From positions 8,672,548-8,736,547 of the forward strand of contig JAJEKV010000050.1 of NCBI GenBank assembly GCA_021234155.1: a stretch of 64,000 nucleotides of DNA. Reading direction: 5' to 3'. Origin of the DNA: Isoetes taiwanensis (Eukaryota; Streptophyta; Lycopodiopsida; Isoetales; Isoetaceae). A program made the position numbers and the translations under genes. The notes beneath the pieces were generated by a model that ran no database searches, was not told the DNA's origin, and was given only the letters and a program-made list of their open reading frames with translations. Below, piece after piece: positions 11,932 to 23,943 of this stretch (within the stretch, counting starts at the first letter, position 1; every line of letters begins with the position of its first letter).

Positions 11932-14214
11932 ATGGCAATGTCCAAGTCCTTTTGGGTACTTCTATGTCTGGTCCTAGTCTGTGCTGCGGATGCCCGACGC
12001 CGCGAAAATGAGGAACGAGGTCGGGAAGAGCGGCCTGACCAGGAACGAGGTCGGGAAGAGCGGCCTGACGAGGAGGAAAGTGAGGAATGGCTCAAACCTC
12101 GTGAGCCTAGGACCCAGTTCGAATCTGAAGCCGGCAAGGTTGAGACATGGGCCTCTCAATTCCCTGCTCTTCGACGTGCTGGTTTTGAAGCTGCCAGAAT
12201 CACCGTTCAGTCTGGCGGATTGCTTCTTCCCATCTACTCCAATTCTCATGCTATCATATCTCTTGCGGAAGGTAATAACTTACATTGCTGTTCTTGTTCT
12301 TGTTTGTTGTCTAAGTAGATACTAAGTAAGCGCTGTTTTAAACAATCGATCTTAGCAACTTTCCATCAGAGCTCCTGGTGGAAGGTACTTACCTTTTCCC
12401 TGCTTCTGCTTCTGTTGTGGATCCTAAAGCTATGCCTAACAAACTAATAAGTTATTTTGCTCTCTGCTCTGATTTAATCTGTCCGCATTGTTGTTGTTGT
12501 TAGTCTAGGTACTTTAACCTAACATTGTTTCTGCCTTTTGCAGGCTCTGGAATTTTTGGTCTAGTCGCTGAAAATGCAGGCTCGTCCGGTCAGAGGAATC
12601 AGTTCAAGATCAACAAGGGTGCTGTAGTGGCTGTTCCCAAAGGAACAGCTTATTGGTTCTACAATAATGCAGAGCAAGCTGCACGCCTTATTGACATCGC
12701 ACATCATGGCAGAGACACTGATCGTTTTAGGGTATGCCTTTTTGTTCTTCCTTGGGAACTTTTAGTATAGGATTATTGTTCTTGCAGCACTTTAGCATAT
12801 ATGCATCATCTTATCATGACATAGCATTTACAGAATATCATGCCATATGCATCTATGCAGAAACATATAATACAATCATGATTACTTTTTCACAGCATTG
12901 CATAGCATTTACAGAATATCATGCCATATGCATCTTGAATGATCATGTGCAAAAACATATCATACAATCATGTGTGCTGTGATTACTTATTTCATAGCAT
13001 ATGTAGAAAGATCATGGCATTGATATGCTTCGTGTGCAGCAATTCCAACCATTTAGTGGCAGAGCTGGTTTCAGTCCTCGTGTTCTTTCTCAAGCATGGG
13101 ATGTGTCTGAAGAAACCGTGAGGAGCATCTTAGAAAGACGAGAGAAACAGGGAGGAATTATCAAGGTATCCAGGGAGTCCTTGGAACGTGAAGAAAGATC
13201 TGAAATCAATCTTGGCGCATCGCATTTAATTCACCAGCTCGGTCGTGATTTCCCAGAGGTTTCAGTAAGGCAAGCTGGAGAGCTTAGGGAGCTCAACAGT
13301 CAGAAAATGCTTGCTTTGGCAGATCTGGACCTGTCAGCACGTTCTTTGAGGCTGGAAAGAGTGAGTGCTCATTTCACTTCATTTTAAGCATGAATTGGTA
13401 GTTCTTGTGATTATGGAACTACTGAGCTTGATAGTTTCTCCTGTAGTAACTTTAAAATGTGCTAATGTGGAGCTACCTATACCTGCACGTCGAGCATCTC
13501 CTGCCTATGTTAGTGTGATATCTGCAGCAGAATACAACTATTGCAATGTCATGATAACAATAGGAAGGAGATGTTAGCCAAACTTGCAGATCCTAGTTTA
13601 TGCTCTTTCAGCTTTACCTGCTAGCATCTCCTTATCATTTTTATGATATTACAATGTTTGTTGTCTCATGCATGCCCTTCTGTGATTGAACAGGGAGCAA
13701 TATATGCACCAAACTACATTCACAATGGGGATAAGGTCATTTATGTTGCGAGAGGTAATGCTGACCTTGAAATTGTTTCCAACAATGGCAAGAGACTTGT
13801 GGCACAGAGATTTCAGGAGGGCGAACTTGTCCTTGTTCCAAGAGGCTTCCAACATGTTGAAGTAGCTGGAGATCAAGGATATGAAACTTTTGCAGTTATA
13901 AATACTCATAGGTACACATACATCACCCATAAGTTTTTCTTTGTCAAATTCAGGCTAGAGTTGTTTTGTCAACGTGATGCTCAAGTTATGTGGTTAATTT
14001 ATTGCTGAACAATTTCAGGCCTCGCAATTCTTATTTGGCTGGAGGGAATGGGCTTCTGAACCGCCTACCAAGGGCCATAGTGTCTAGTGCATTGGGCTTA
14101 AGCAGAGATGATGCTGACAAATTGCTTAGGCAACGAGAGCAGGATGAGGCTATGATTTTCCCTGCTGCAAACCAAAAGCAGCAGAGGGAACCAGAGAATA
14201 TCCTAATGCATTAG
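11932..14214 (+). CDS. 11S (legumin-type) storage globulin A, five exons
   Basis: Exons are 11932-12271, 12544-12731, 13040-13360, 13694-13911 and 14019-14214. All introns are GT-AG and the frame is open across the joins, giving 420 residues. The start at 11932 lies downstream of the TATA box and gives a signal peptide (WVLLCLVLVC, likely cut after ADA). The in-frame ATG at 11875 overlaps the TATA box and is unlikely to be used. An Arg/Glu-rich segment with a tandem 10-residue repeat (residues ~26-45) follows. Then come cupin 1 (LLLPIYSNSHAIISLAEG, residues ~97-175) and cupin 2 (APNYIHNGDKVIYVARG ... LVLVPRGFQHVEVAG, residues ~284-356). The C-terminal helix LNRLPRAIVSSALGLSRDDA aligns with the legumin end. 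The Asn-Gly cleavage site and all cysteines of the mature chain are missing. It is expected to be a secreted or vacuolar storage protein; an enzymatic cupin is less likely. Confidence 0.88.
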
Positions 14215-14363
14215 AGAAGGTTTAGCTTGTGTGCTCTTCTAATAAGGCTCAAGAGCATGAGCCTTATGCATATGGTATATCTATAGCTGTACTGTCATGT
14301 AGAAGCTCCAGTTCTGAAGCTTCTTATGCTGGTTTAGTTGTGTTTGTACCTGTTTGTATCAGT

Positions 14364-14369
14364 AATAAA
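14364..14369 (+). terminator. Poly(A) signal AATAAA of globulin A
   Basis: AATAAA lies 150 bp after the stop codon, in a T-rich 3' flank. The same signal stands at the same distance in gene B. Confidence 0.6.
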
Positions 14370-14475
14370 GAGCACATTTTCTTGAACTATGCTTCGACTT
14401 GTTGTTCTCTTTCCATTGGTTTTGGCTTATTGTTGTTAAAATACTTTGGTATGGTCTGAATCCTGTACATGGTCT

Positions 14476-14905
14476 TTAAGACAAAGAGGAACTTCTTGAA
14501 GCATGTCATTGGTGCTGTTCTAATAATTAGTTAGTTGTAGCACAAGAACATGCCCTTAGCTAAAGTTTTATGGTCGTTTAAGACAAAGGAACTTCTCGAA
14601 ACATGTCATTGGTGCTGTTCTAATAATTAGTTAGTTGTAGCACAAGAACATGCCCTTAGCTAAAATTTTATGGTGGTGTATCACAATAAAAATATATGGT
14701 GTATCAAGAGGAACTTCTCGAAGCATGTCATTGGTGCTGTGAATGTAGTTCCTCTATGGTGTATCACAACAAAAATATACGGTGTATCACAACAGCAAAA
14801 ATATACTTCCATATATCCCAAAGCATGGTGGTGCTTTTTTAATACATCAACTTTCAAAGCATGGTGGTGCTTTTCTAATAAAACATATATGCTCTTAGCT
14901 AAAGT
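14476..14905 (+). repeat. Decayed ~105-bp tandem repeats in the 3' flank of globulin A
   Basis: The unit 'gaggaacttctcgaagcatgtcattggtgctg...ctaataattagttagttgtagcacaagaacatgcccttagcta' recurs at about 14490, 14590 and 14710. Shorter pieces follow, such as 'gtgtatcacaacaaaaatata'. Related copies lie after the globulin pseudogene (16740-16960) and after gene B (30486-30980). Confidence 0.7.
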
Positions 14906-15039
14906 ATGTGTAATTCAACATGCAATAGTCACAAAATGGGTTGCATACCAAAAGGACGCACTGGGCAGATGTCACTGGGATTCCATCTTTCGGGTCCCCT
15001 TCCATCTTGCAGAGCACTTCGCTGGGCCTCCATCTTCCT

Positions 15040-15535
15040 ACCGCTTATACTGCGTCCATGCATGAAAAATGGTTGTCTACTCTTTCAAATAGGGTAGGGC
15101 TATTCCTTTTCGTGCACTTGGACATTGGGCAATTCACAATGGTAGGGCCGACATATCTGAACAAATTAGCTACAATTGGATTCTTGTACAATTCGCCATC
15201 CAATGGTAAAGTCCATTTCGACCTTGGGTATTCGCAGCATAGAGTAGGGCTAGAAATAGGAGTACCCAAAGGGACCTGACATTGTCAGTTATTAGAACTG
15301 ATGGGTCTACTTTGTATGCATTACACATGCCTCTTTATGTTATTTCAATGCATACTGCATGCAAAATAGAGACGTACTCTTTCGAATCATGTGATTCCCC
15401 CAGTAATATATTTTCCACCTTCTTATCCTCTTTTAAATCTCCTAGACCATCGAAACGGAACCTTTCTTTCACATATCCATTTCACATGCAAGCATAGGAT
15501 CCCACTGGAAACCCTGAAAAACAAACCAATGGTTC
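15040..15535 (-). pseudogene. Inverted fragment of the globulin promoter and exon 1
   Basis: Read on the minus strand, 15535 down to 15220 matches the globulin promoter and first codons. It contains GGAACCATTGGTTTGTTTT-like sequence, GATGGTC, the RY region TTTTGCATGCAGTATGCAT, a degraded TATA, 'gacccatcagtt', and 'ggtccctttgggtactcct' matching the signal-peptide codons. From about 15200 to 15040 the minus strand matches the more distal promoter (AATTTGTTCAGATATGT ... TTTTCATGCATGGACGCAGTATAAG). The order is rearranged, the ATG context is altered and stops follow soon after, so this is a broken copy. It faces gene A and could produce antisense RNA. Confidence 0.7.
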
Positions 15536-16015
15536 CAAAAAATTGGGTTGTGGAATCGTTGTAAATATGACGGATTGAAATTTAGAAGGCAACTTGTATA
15601 ACATGAAAATATAGGAAGAGCTGAAAATTAATAAGAATAGCATCTGCAAAAATACGACAAAGGTAACGGTAATGTATATTGTGCTTAAAGGTTGTTGGTT
15701 GTAGAGAAGAATAAATTAATATTAGATTAAGTGTTACCTTCATTTTTTTTTCTTGTGCCTTTGCCGTAATTTTGTAGCTAAAATTTCATTAACTTTTACA
15801 AAATGTAGTTCCTCTATCAAAGAGGAACTTCTCAGCATGTCATTGGTCTTTGTTCTAATAATTTTCCATTCCTCTCTCACGGAAATCCAATACGTGACTA
15901 TTGGTCCTTCTTAGGTTGTTGAAACTGGACTATTAGTCTATGTCCTAAATTTTTTATATCGAACTGTCTTCAAGGTCTAAGATCTCTTATTTGGAAGCCT
16001 TGATACTTGATAGTA

Positions 16016-16477
16016 GAGTCCTTGACATTGTTTTCAATAATGGCAAGAGAGTTGTGGCACAGAGAATCCAGAAGGGCGAACTTGTCCTTGTTCCAAGAGG
16101 CTTCCAACATGTTGAAGTAGCTGGGATCAAGGATTTGTAATTTTTGCATTCATAAATACTCATAGGTACACATACATCACCCATACTCTGTTTAAGTTTT
16201 TGTTTGCCAAATTCAACCTAGAGTTTTTTCGTCAACGTGATGCTCAAGTTATGTGGTTAATTTATTGCTGAACAATTTCAGGCCTCGCGATTCTTTATTG
16301 GCTGGGGGAAATGTGCTTCTGAACCGCATAACAAGGGCCATAGTGTCTAGTGCATTGGGCTTAAGCAGAGATGATGCTGACAAATTGCTTAGGCAACAAG
16401 AGCAGGATGGGGCTGTGATTTTCTTTGCTGCAAACCAAAAGCAGCAAAGGGAACCGAAGAATATCCTAATGCATTAG
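16016..16477 (+). pseudogene. Globulin pseudogene: remnants of exons 4 and 5
   Basis: 16016-16165 matches exon 4 of gene A ('ggcaagagagttgtggcacagag', then 'ttccaagaggcttccaaca'), but the exon is 5'-truncated and frameshifted with a stop. The intron and an intact-looking exon 5 follow at 16282-16477. Exon 5 encodes LLAGGNVLLNRITRAIVSSA and ends NILMH-stop, with several substitutions relative to genes A and B. Exons 1-3 are missing here. With the inverted piece at 15040-15535 this marks a third, shattered copy. Confidence 0.85.
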
Positions 16478-16739
16478 AGAAGGTTTAGCTTGTGTGCGCT
16501 TCTAATAAGGCTCAAGAGCATGAGCCCTACGCATCTGGTATATCTATAGCTGTACTGTCGTGTAAAAGCTCCAGTTCTTGAGCTTCTTATGCTGGTTTAG
16601 TTGTCTTTGTACCTATTTGTATCAATAATAAAGAGCATATTTCCTTGAAGTATACTTGGATTTGTTGTTCTCCTTCCATTGGTTTTGGCTCATTGGTTGT
16701 TAAACACTTTGTTATGGTCTGAATCCTGCACATGGTCGT

Positions 16740-17215
16740 TAATGCGTAGGGTCATCAAGACAGAAAGGAACTTCCCAAAGCAAGTCATTGGTGCATTTTT
16801 AACAATTAGTTAGTAGTAGCACAAGAACATGTTTTTTATGGTCTGAATCCTGCATATGGTCGTTAATGCGTATGGTCCTTAAGACAAAGAGGAACTTCCA
16901 GAAGCAAGTCATTGGTGCTTTTCTAACATGCTTTTAGCTTAAGTTTTATGAATGTAGTTCTTCTATGGTGTATGACAACAAAAATATATTGTGTATCACA
17001 ACAACAAAAAAGTACTTACATAGCTTCCAAAGCATGTGCTAGTTACCTAGCATGAGGTAACATTCACGAGGTGGCACGAGTTACCTAGCTGTGCTAGTTA
17101 CCTTCCAAAGCATAACTTCCAAAGCACGTGTAGTTAACTAGCACGAGGTAGCACGAGTTACCTAGCACGAGGTACGTTACATTCAAGAATGTGCTAGTTA
17201 CCTAGCACGAGGTGG
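16740..17215 (+). repeat. Short repeat cluster downstream of the globulin pseudogene
   Basis: 16740-16960 holds two units of the 3'-flank repeat ('gaacttcc...gcaagtcattggtgc'). 17037-17215 is a dense cluster of GTTACCTAGCACGAGGT-type units repeated five or more times. TACCTAGCACGAGGTA is partly self-complementary. Confidence 0.65.
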
Positions 17216-17951
17216 ATGCTGATGTCTCCTCCACTCTGCCTTTTACCTACAACCTAGAGGTTTCACATGCGCATCAACATGGCTGGGATGGGTATCAGGT
17301 CCATTATGAGGTGAAGGTGCTCGAGAAAGGAAGAAACCTCCTGAAGAAAGAAGAACGATGTTGTCCTCCTTCGTCTTCCTCCTCCTGGTTGCTTACCAGG
17401 CTTATATTAACTACAGTACAAGGTATGCCTCAATTCTAGCAAATCCACATGTCTGCAAAATTCGAAATGGCAAATACACTGCCATTGAATCTCTTATTTC
17501 CAATCGTATAGCTAGGGAAATTAAAAACCCTTCTGAAATTTGCATTCATCTTCGGAACTCACTAATAATACTTTGTGGCATGCATGGCCCTTCCTTTTCT
17601 CGCTTTTGGGTATGCATGTCCTTGCTTCTCTCTTTCCTTAACAAGCTATAGAACGCTGAAAACGGAGTCCGGAACCAACAGTTATGCCAAGCCTATTATG
17701 CCACTTTTAAGCTTCTCAAATTGGGAGCTAAAGAACGCCAAAACAGAGTACAGATGTCTAGCATTTCTGTTACGCAAAAAATGCAAAGCATATGTCAAAA
17801 TATGGGCATAGGCTCCTTATTATCTGCCTCCTGTTGTTAAAGCATAGCAGAATAGATCATGAAGGTATACCTAGAGTTTCTCATTTTTTGAAACTACATC
17901 CTTAGCAAATTGTATCTCTTGGACATATTGCACAACATTGCTTTTTTCTTC
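17216..17951. other. Unassigned spacer before the RTE element
   Basis: One short open frame (17212-17439) encodes a His/Tyr-containing segment followed by Ser-rich sequence. I do not recognise it, and no splice structure or neighbour supports it. It may belong to an old repeat. Confidence 0.4.
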
Positions 17952-19558
17952 GGCCCAGGCATTCCACCATTGATCATATCTTCACTCTGCGCACATTGAT
18001 TGAGGATAGCAGGAATCACCGACAAAACCTGTACTGCTGTTTCGTGGATTTCGCAAAAGCTTTTGACACAGTGCCCCGGGACAGGTAATGGGACAGACTG
18101 CGGCAGCTGGGGACCCCCCTTGACTTGCAGAATGCAGTCTATAGGCTATATGAGGCATGCTCAGGTCGTATCACATCGTCAGGACAGCCGGTAATCAGTA
18201 GCATTAGAGTGCGTCAGGGTTGCCCCCTCTCCCCCACACTCTTTGGCCTATTCATTGACCAGCTGGAAGATTGGCTCTCTGAGCATGGAGGTGCGGACGC
18301 CCATCTCATGCATCACACAATCCGGCAACTCTATATGCTGACGATGTCAACCTCCTGGCCTATACTCCAGAGGACATGCAACGTCACCTGGATGCTCTTG
18401 ACACTTTCTGCCGATTCACTGGCATGAGAGTTAACTTGGCCAAAACTAGGGTGCGGCTAGTTTCATCATCGCGTCAGCCAAAGGTTCCCTCATTCACTTA
18501 CCAGGGACAAGACGTAGAGGTAGCTCCGACTTACAAGTACTTAGGGATCGAGTTCTCTGCTACGACCCATTGGGATGCTGCCATCAGATTGCGGGTCACG
18601 GCAGGTTGGAAAGCACTATATGCCATGCAGAACAACAGCCACAAGGCAGAGTTGTATGCCTGGGGTCACCAGGCACACTTGTTTCGGGCCTTGGTCGAGC
18701 CGGTCCTTTTGTATGGGGCAGAAGTGTGGGGTCCGGTGATATCCCTCAACACCTGGAATGACCTCGAGCAGGTGCAGAAAGCCTTCTTGGCACGAGCCCT
18801 TGGGGTAAAGTCCACAGTTCCATATGAGATCCTACTCCAGGAGACAGGTTTTCTACCCCTTCAACGGGCTGCATTGGAACGCCATATCATTTACTTCCAG
18901 AAGGTGGTCGTTATGGGTGATACACGTTTGCCCAACCTTGCTTTGGCCATGGCGATGGGTCCCCAACGCCTGAAAGCCTGCTGGAAGGACAAGCAAGCTC
19001 AGTGGTTCTCACGCTGGGGTGTACAGGCAAACAGATGCGTACATGTAAGGACAAAGAAAGATCACAAGGCCCTTAAGTTGTATCTAGATGCTACTTTCCT
19101 TCGCAAGCTCTGAGATGCAGATGCTCTGACGCACGTTAAGCTGGCATACTATCAACAGCAAGTCAATCCTAGGCTCACGAGAGGCCCACACCAATACTTG
19201 TACACCCAGTTGCCCATGAAGAAGCGCAGACTCATAGCTTCCATTCGCACGGGTACACATCGCCTCCGCATTGAGACAGGACGTTGGGCTCGGGAAGCAC
19301 GAGAGCAAAGGCTTTGCTAGTGTTTCCACCAGGGCGCCATTGAGGATGAATGTCATGCCCTCCAGATCTGCCCAGCGTTTGCCCATATCCGAGAACGGTA
19401 TGTTCGGTTACTAGTGCCTGGCCAACCGTTGCGTGAATTATTGAATACGGCGTCAGTGGGTTTGCTGGGGTCATACCTCCAGGAGGTTATGGATGCACGG
19501 ACTCAATTGTGTCCTCCGGGACGGTATTGAACTATCCTATACAATTGTACAGCGTGCC
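17952..19558 (+). mobile_element. RTE-like non-LTR retrotransposon, 5'-truncated reverse transcriptase
   Basis: The translation begins inside RT with IDHIFTLRTLIE and the palm motif CCFVDFAKAFDTVPR. It continues VRQGCPLSPTLFGLFIDQLE, the catalytic YADDVNLLAYT, GMRVNLAKTR, the thumb region YKYLGIEFS, and a long C-terminal domain with LYGAEVWGP and a zinc-like IEDECHALQICP end. Stop codons (after PRDR, near 19113, near 19320) and a frameshift just before YADD make it non-functional. The end near 19558 stops at GCGTGCCAG. The copy at 34739-35280 continues from this point to the true 3' end, so this copy is also 3'-truncated. The VDFAKAFDTV/YADD pattern and the lack of poly(A) fit RTE-like elements better than L1. 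The exact clade is uncertain. Confidence 0.8.
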
Positions 19559-20857
19559 AGCATATTTTTTTAATGTCAGAGGATTTTAAGAACCTAACTA
19601 TTTACAAATGAAAGACTAAAACTATGAATACCACATTATCTTGCACCTGATCCCGATCCTATAGTATAAGCATTTATAATAATAGAACCCAAATGATAAC
19701 CTATGGAAGATAATCTTTGGTAAAGTTAAATAAAAAATATGAATCGGGCATCAACGTGAACAGCTCAGCAAAGAAGTCGACCTCAACTCGTCTATAGATA
19801 ACGAAAGAGGTCAATTTTGTTTATGTGAACTCTGTGCACCGACTGTTATCTGCAAATAATTTGATCTGCCTATGCATGTGTTTCTAGCAGCATTCAGATC
19901 CATGGCAACAAAAGCATCTGACTTCTACCGATGTTCATTACATCAACATGAGCTTTTTCTGTACATAATAATACAAATGAAATTCAGTTTATATTTGACC
20001 AATCACAAAATTTAACCTCTACATTTATGAAATTATGGCAGAAACAGAAACTCTTAACCTCTACATTTAACAACTTACTACTTACAGTAACTAAATATTT
20101 AACAAAAGGAAGGATGAAAGGGAAGCTTTTAAACCATGTTCATGGAATATAGTGGGAAGCTTTATCAAAGCACAACTTTGTTGAAGCTGCATGCAACATC
20201 ATAAACCTAAATACAGTTAACTTGCTTGTAACATTACTCTCTGTTGTTGCTTCCATTGCTTTAACACGTACGTCACCTATTAGAAAAGACAAACCTCCAT
20301 TTTTCTAACAGAGAGCAGCAGGTGCCATTGTCATTGCCCCCTTGACTAAAGCAGAGCCTTAACTAGATTTGCAGACGCAACTTACCAAAGGTACGGAGGC
20401 CAAGTACAAGAATAATCCACCAAAATTGATCATGAAATCACCTTGCCTACTATTAAAAGCTGAGTTTACAAGAGAAAATTATAATAGCATGTTGACTGGT
20501 ATTATAGCAGGAGTTATTGTTACGGACATGAATTGTGGAAAGAAGTAAAAGATTTGGAATAGGCATAGAATGTTTCAGGTATCTAATGCAGATAATCATT
20601 GTCTAATCAAGCTCATGATAATTCGATCAGTTTGTTTTTCATCAGGATAAAAAACTCATTTCAAACTTAGCCAAACAATTAACTACCTGATGGGCAGTTG
20701 GAGAGAGAAACATTTTCATCATGTCGAGCTCGTATAAGTTCTCATCTAGGATCAGACTTTCAATATCTTCCTTAGTCAACTACTTATTGTAACTAAATAT
20801 TTAACTACTTATATTTAACAAAAGGAAAGATAAAGGATTTTCTACTTACCACTATAT
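19559..20857. other. Spacer, nothing recognised
   Basis: AT-rich sequence without a convincing ORF. A short motif ('taactaaatatttaac...atttaacaaaaggaaagat') occurs at about 20088 and 20788, suggesting a decayed repeat. No termini are visible. Confidence 0.45.
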
Positions 20858-21335
20858 TTAAGCTTGCCATCCTGTAGATTGAACCTCTCCTATTTGTGAA
20901 GTTTTATCTTGACCACGTCTATTACATAAAGAATTCCAAGCAGCCAGTGCCCTCTCATATGGAAATTCTTCGATAGTATACTCGCTTGCATATGTTCGAA
21001 GGCACAAATCTAGATTTTTGGTGAGTTTGTTCTGCACCTTATTTTTAAGAACTCCCACGAGATCAAAAGTCCTCTGTAGAACCAAGTATCATAGTTTGAT
21101 AAAGATCTGCAAGCTTGAAATACACAGGCATGTGCTCTCATAGCACTTGACTATACCCAATTTTTGTCCAAAACCTTGTGATTGCACCACATTTAGTTGG
21201 CTTCTCCAAGTTCTCAACCTGTGCCCACATAGTGCTGCCAAAAACATTCCGATTGGGCAAGCAATTCTTCTCCACTAATAATACCATATATCTCCTCTTC
21301 ATGCATAACAGTAGTATGTGAAAAATGATTGGCAT
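20858..21335 (-). CDS. Unrecognised coding-like fragment
   Basis: Two minus-strand segments (21335-21138 and 21085-20858) have coding-like composition. Residue strings include FWQHYVGTG, KPTKCGAITRFWTKIGYS, LVGVLKNKVQNKL and LRTYASEYTIEEFPYERA. They may belong to one protein broken by a frameshift near 21100. I cannot assign a family. A DNA-transposon relic or an exon of a lost gene are both possible. There is no intact start, stop or splice structure. Confidence 0.3.
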
Positions 21336-22295
21336 GTGCTTGTGACAGAGAGGATGGATGACGTGGCGATGGAAGAGGCGGGCGGTCGGGCGGCTGCTGC
21401 TCAGGAGGCAGCAGCAATTGCTGCTGCAATCGATCGTGGGGGGGCTCCTGGTGGCCCCATTTTTGCTGGTCGGGTCCAGGAAGGGCCGACTCTGGCATCC
21501 AGGGCAAAAGCCCCATTTCTTTCTGCTGTTTCTGCTACTGCAGAAGAAGGAACCGACCAGGGGCGGGCATGTATTCCCCTGAAATTTCGCCCATCCTTAA
21601 TTTCTGGATCGGTGATGGGTTTGGAGGCAGAAGCCCCAATTTCTGATGTAGATTCAGGTGGAGATGAGCAATCGGTGGTCCAAGTTCTTTCTAAATCGAC
21701 AGTGGGAGCAGACAAGGCTGTAAACCAATGCATAAATCCCTTGGAGGCAATACCAAAGCAGGCTGATACTAAGGAGGGGGATCAGCAAGCTAGGAAAAAA
21801 CTAGATGAAAATAAGCTGCTGGAGCTGAGGCAGAAATCTGCTGCAAGAATAGACTCAATACTAGCACAACACAACAAGATTCAAATGGAGTCAGCAAGGA
21901 AAGCACCAAAGGGTCAACAAATAAGCGCTACAAGTAAGCCCTCTGTTCATTTGGATAGTCCAATGTTTAAAATGCAAAACTCAAAAGCGTTAGAGTTGGA
22001 AGTTGGAAATCAGGAAGCTAGTGGCACTCCAAATGATGTAGAAAAGTCCACCAAGGAACAAACACCCAATGAGACAGTTAATCTAGACAAATCTGTTGAC
22101 TATTCATCTCTAGAAAGCAGGGTAGTAAACAGGGGAAAGAATGCTGGATCAGAGCACCATAATGATGGGAATGATGTTAGCCTAGGGAATTCTACACAAA
22201 ATAGGGGGATTCATCCAAAAGGTTCAGCTTGGAAAGGGCAGGATTCAGTGAGTATAGTGAACAAGCCGAGATTCTCGGAGTGGATTCAAAAGTAA
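21318..22295 (+). pseudogene. Probable N-terminal part of a second LINE ORF1
   Basis: The open frame encodes an Ala/Gly-rich then Lys/Glu/Ser-rich polar protein of about 325 residues with no obvious fold. Its last residues, KPRFSEWIQK, match the RFSDWIKRD motif of the LINE ORF1 at 2722. This suggests the N-terminal half of a LINE gag cut off at about 22296, where copia gag sequence takes over. The match is short and the assignment tentative. A 5' extension of the copia gag is the alternative. Confidence 0.4.
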
Positions 22296-22344
22296 AGAGC
22301 AGACTGGAGACAGTGGCGCAGCAGTTCGAACAAATAAATCAAAG

Positions 22345-23943
22345 GTGGATGATGAGGTTACAAGCAGTAGCTCAGCAGCCGAGGTAAGGTCCTCTCATAG
22401 ATCTGATATATCTGCTGAAGATATGGAGTATAAGATCAGTCAAGCTAGGGCTATTATCATGTGTAAACTGGCCCCCAATATCATGATAAAAATAAGAACA
22501 CTTGGACCCAAAGAAATGTGGCAGTATCTTGTGAAGAATTATCAAGAAAAAAATACATCTCAGATAGATATTCTTCAGAGAGAGTTGCGAATGTTAAAAT
22601 ATGATGAGAGGATGGATTTGACAGAATTGTTTGCTAGATTTGACTTGATATGTGCAGACTTAGAAGCAGCAGGGGAAGGGTTATCTGAGAACTCTAAAAT
22701 CTTATATGTTTCTAGAATATTCTCCAATATGAAAACCTTGTCTACGCTGATCAGAACAGTTGCACAAGACAGAGAACATGCTGAAAGACTAGCACGAACA
22801 GAAATTGAACAGAAGAAATTCATGGAAGAAGAAGAAGAAGAAGAAGCATCAGAGGTTTTGATGGCAAGAAGGAGTAGAACCAGGAATGAGGTTATAAGCA
22901 AGACTGACAAGAGTGAAAGTGGATCTTTGGGTCCATGCTATCTATGCGGAGAGATAGGACATATAAAAATCAATTGTCCTAATGGATCAAGAAAAATGGT
23001 GAGCTGCTATACCTGTGGTATAGGGCACTATACTAGTGCATGCCCTTCACCTAAGGGAGTTGGTAGGGGAAGAGGCAAGGGAGTACGAGGCAGGGGAAGA
23101 GCACCCTTTAGAGGAAGAGGAGGTAAAAGAGGAGATACATCAGCCTTTAATGTTGCAGCAGAAGATAGTGAAGATGAAGAAGGAACAAACGAAAATGCCG
23201 AAGAGATTGATGAGGTGCTTGCTAGGTATAAAAGGGAGTCTCATAAGCGTGCTCAATCTTTTGTACTAGATAGCGGAGCAGAGAAAAGCATAGTCAACAG
23301 TGCTGACTTGCTTAATACGAGGAGTGAATGTAAAAGAAGAGTGAAACTAGGAGATGGGAGAGTGCAGGATGCCCAAGCAGAAGGAATGTTGCAGCTGTAC
23401 AATCTCGAAGGAAAACCAGTAGATTTAAATCATGTTTTGTGTGTACCTGGCATCATTAAGAACTTAGTATCTATAAGCCAGCTTGTAGACCTTGGTTTTG
23501 TCTGTACATTTGAGAAACGAGTATGTAAAGTGTTGAGAAATAATAAAATTGAGTTTCTAGCCATGCGCGTTGGAAATCTTTTTGAATTCAAGCATGAGTA
23601 CTGTGTAAATAATGTGCTCGTGGATAAGAACTCTGCGGAATTGTGGCATGAAAGACTAGCTCACATACACATGAAGAATATCAGTCGTTTGTTTAAAGAA
23701 AAAAGGATCAAAGGAAAAATGAGTGATGTTTGTAACAGAAAATTCTGCTATGGATGCATGTTGGGCAAACATTCAAGGCTGCCATTCGCAAAGCATGGGA
23801 AGAGAGCTAACGATGTCTTGGAATTAGTGCATTCAGATTTATGCGGCCCTATCAATGTGACACGTAGAACTGGAAAGAGGTATTTTTTGACGTTTGTAGA
23901 CGACTATAGTAGAAGATGCAGATGTTACCTACTTAGAAGGAAG
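22345..23943 (+). pseudogene. Copia gag, protease and N-terminal integrase
   Basis: Gag: the UBN2-like core (ILQRELRMLKYDERMDLTEL) is followed by two CCHC zinc knuckles, CYLCGEIGHIKINCP and CYTCGIGHYTSACP, and a Gly/Arg-rich linker. Protease: FVLDSGAEKSIVN carries the aspartic D-S-G site. Integrase: the zinc-binding segment LWHERLAHIHMKN...CYGCMLGKHSRLPF precedes the core LVHSDLCGPI with TFVDDYSRRC. The frame runs open from 22345 and true copia sequence stops at about 23943 (LLRRK), where the RTE tail begins. The N-terminal part of gag is missing. Confidence 0.85.

Larger units (their letters stand above)
11544..14985 (+). repeat. Segmental duplication block A containing the globulin gene
   Basis: The sequence from 11544 ('tatagggctgcaaat') to about 14985 is repeated at 27688-31070 with few differences. 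It covers promoter, five exons, four introns and the 3' flank. The two blocks have the same orientation and lie about 16 kb apart. Confidence 0.9.

Noticed and set aside
11910-12249. Minus-strand ORFs across globulin exon 1
   Set aside because: Shadows of a GC-biased coding exon. The plus strand has a signal peptide, splice sites and homology.
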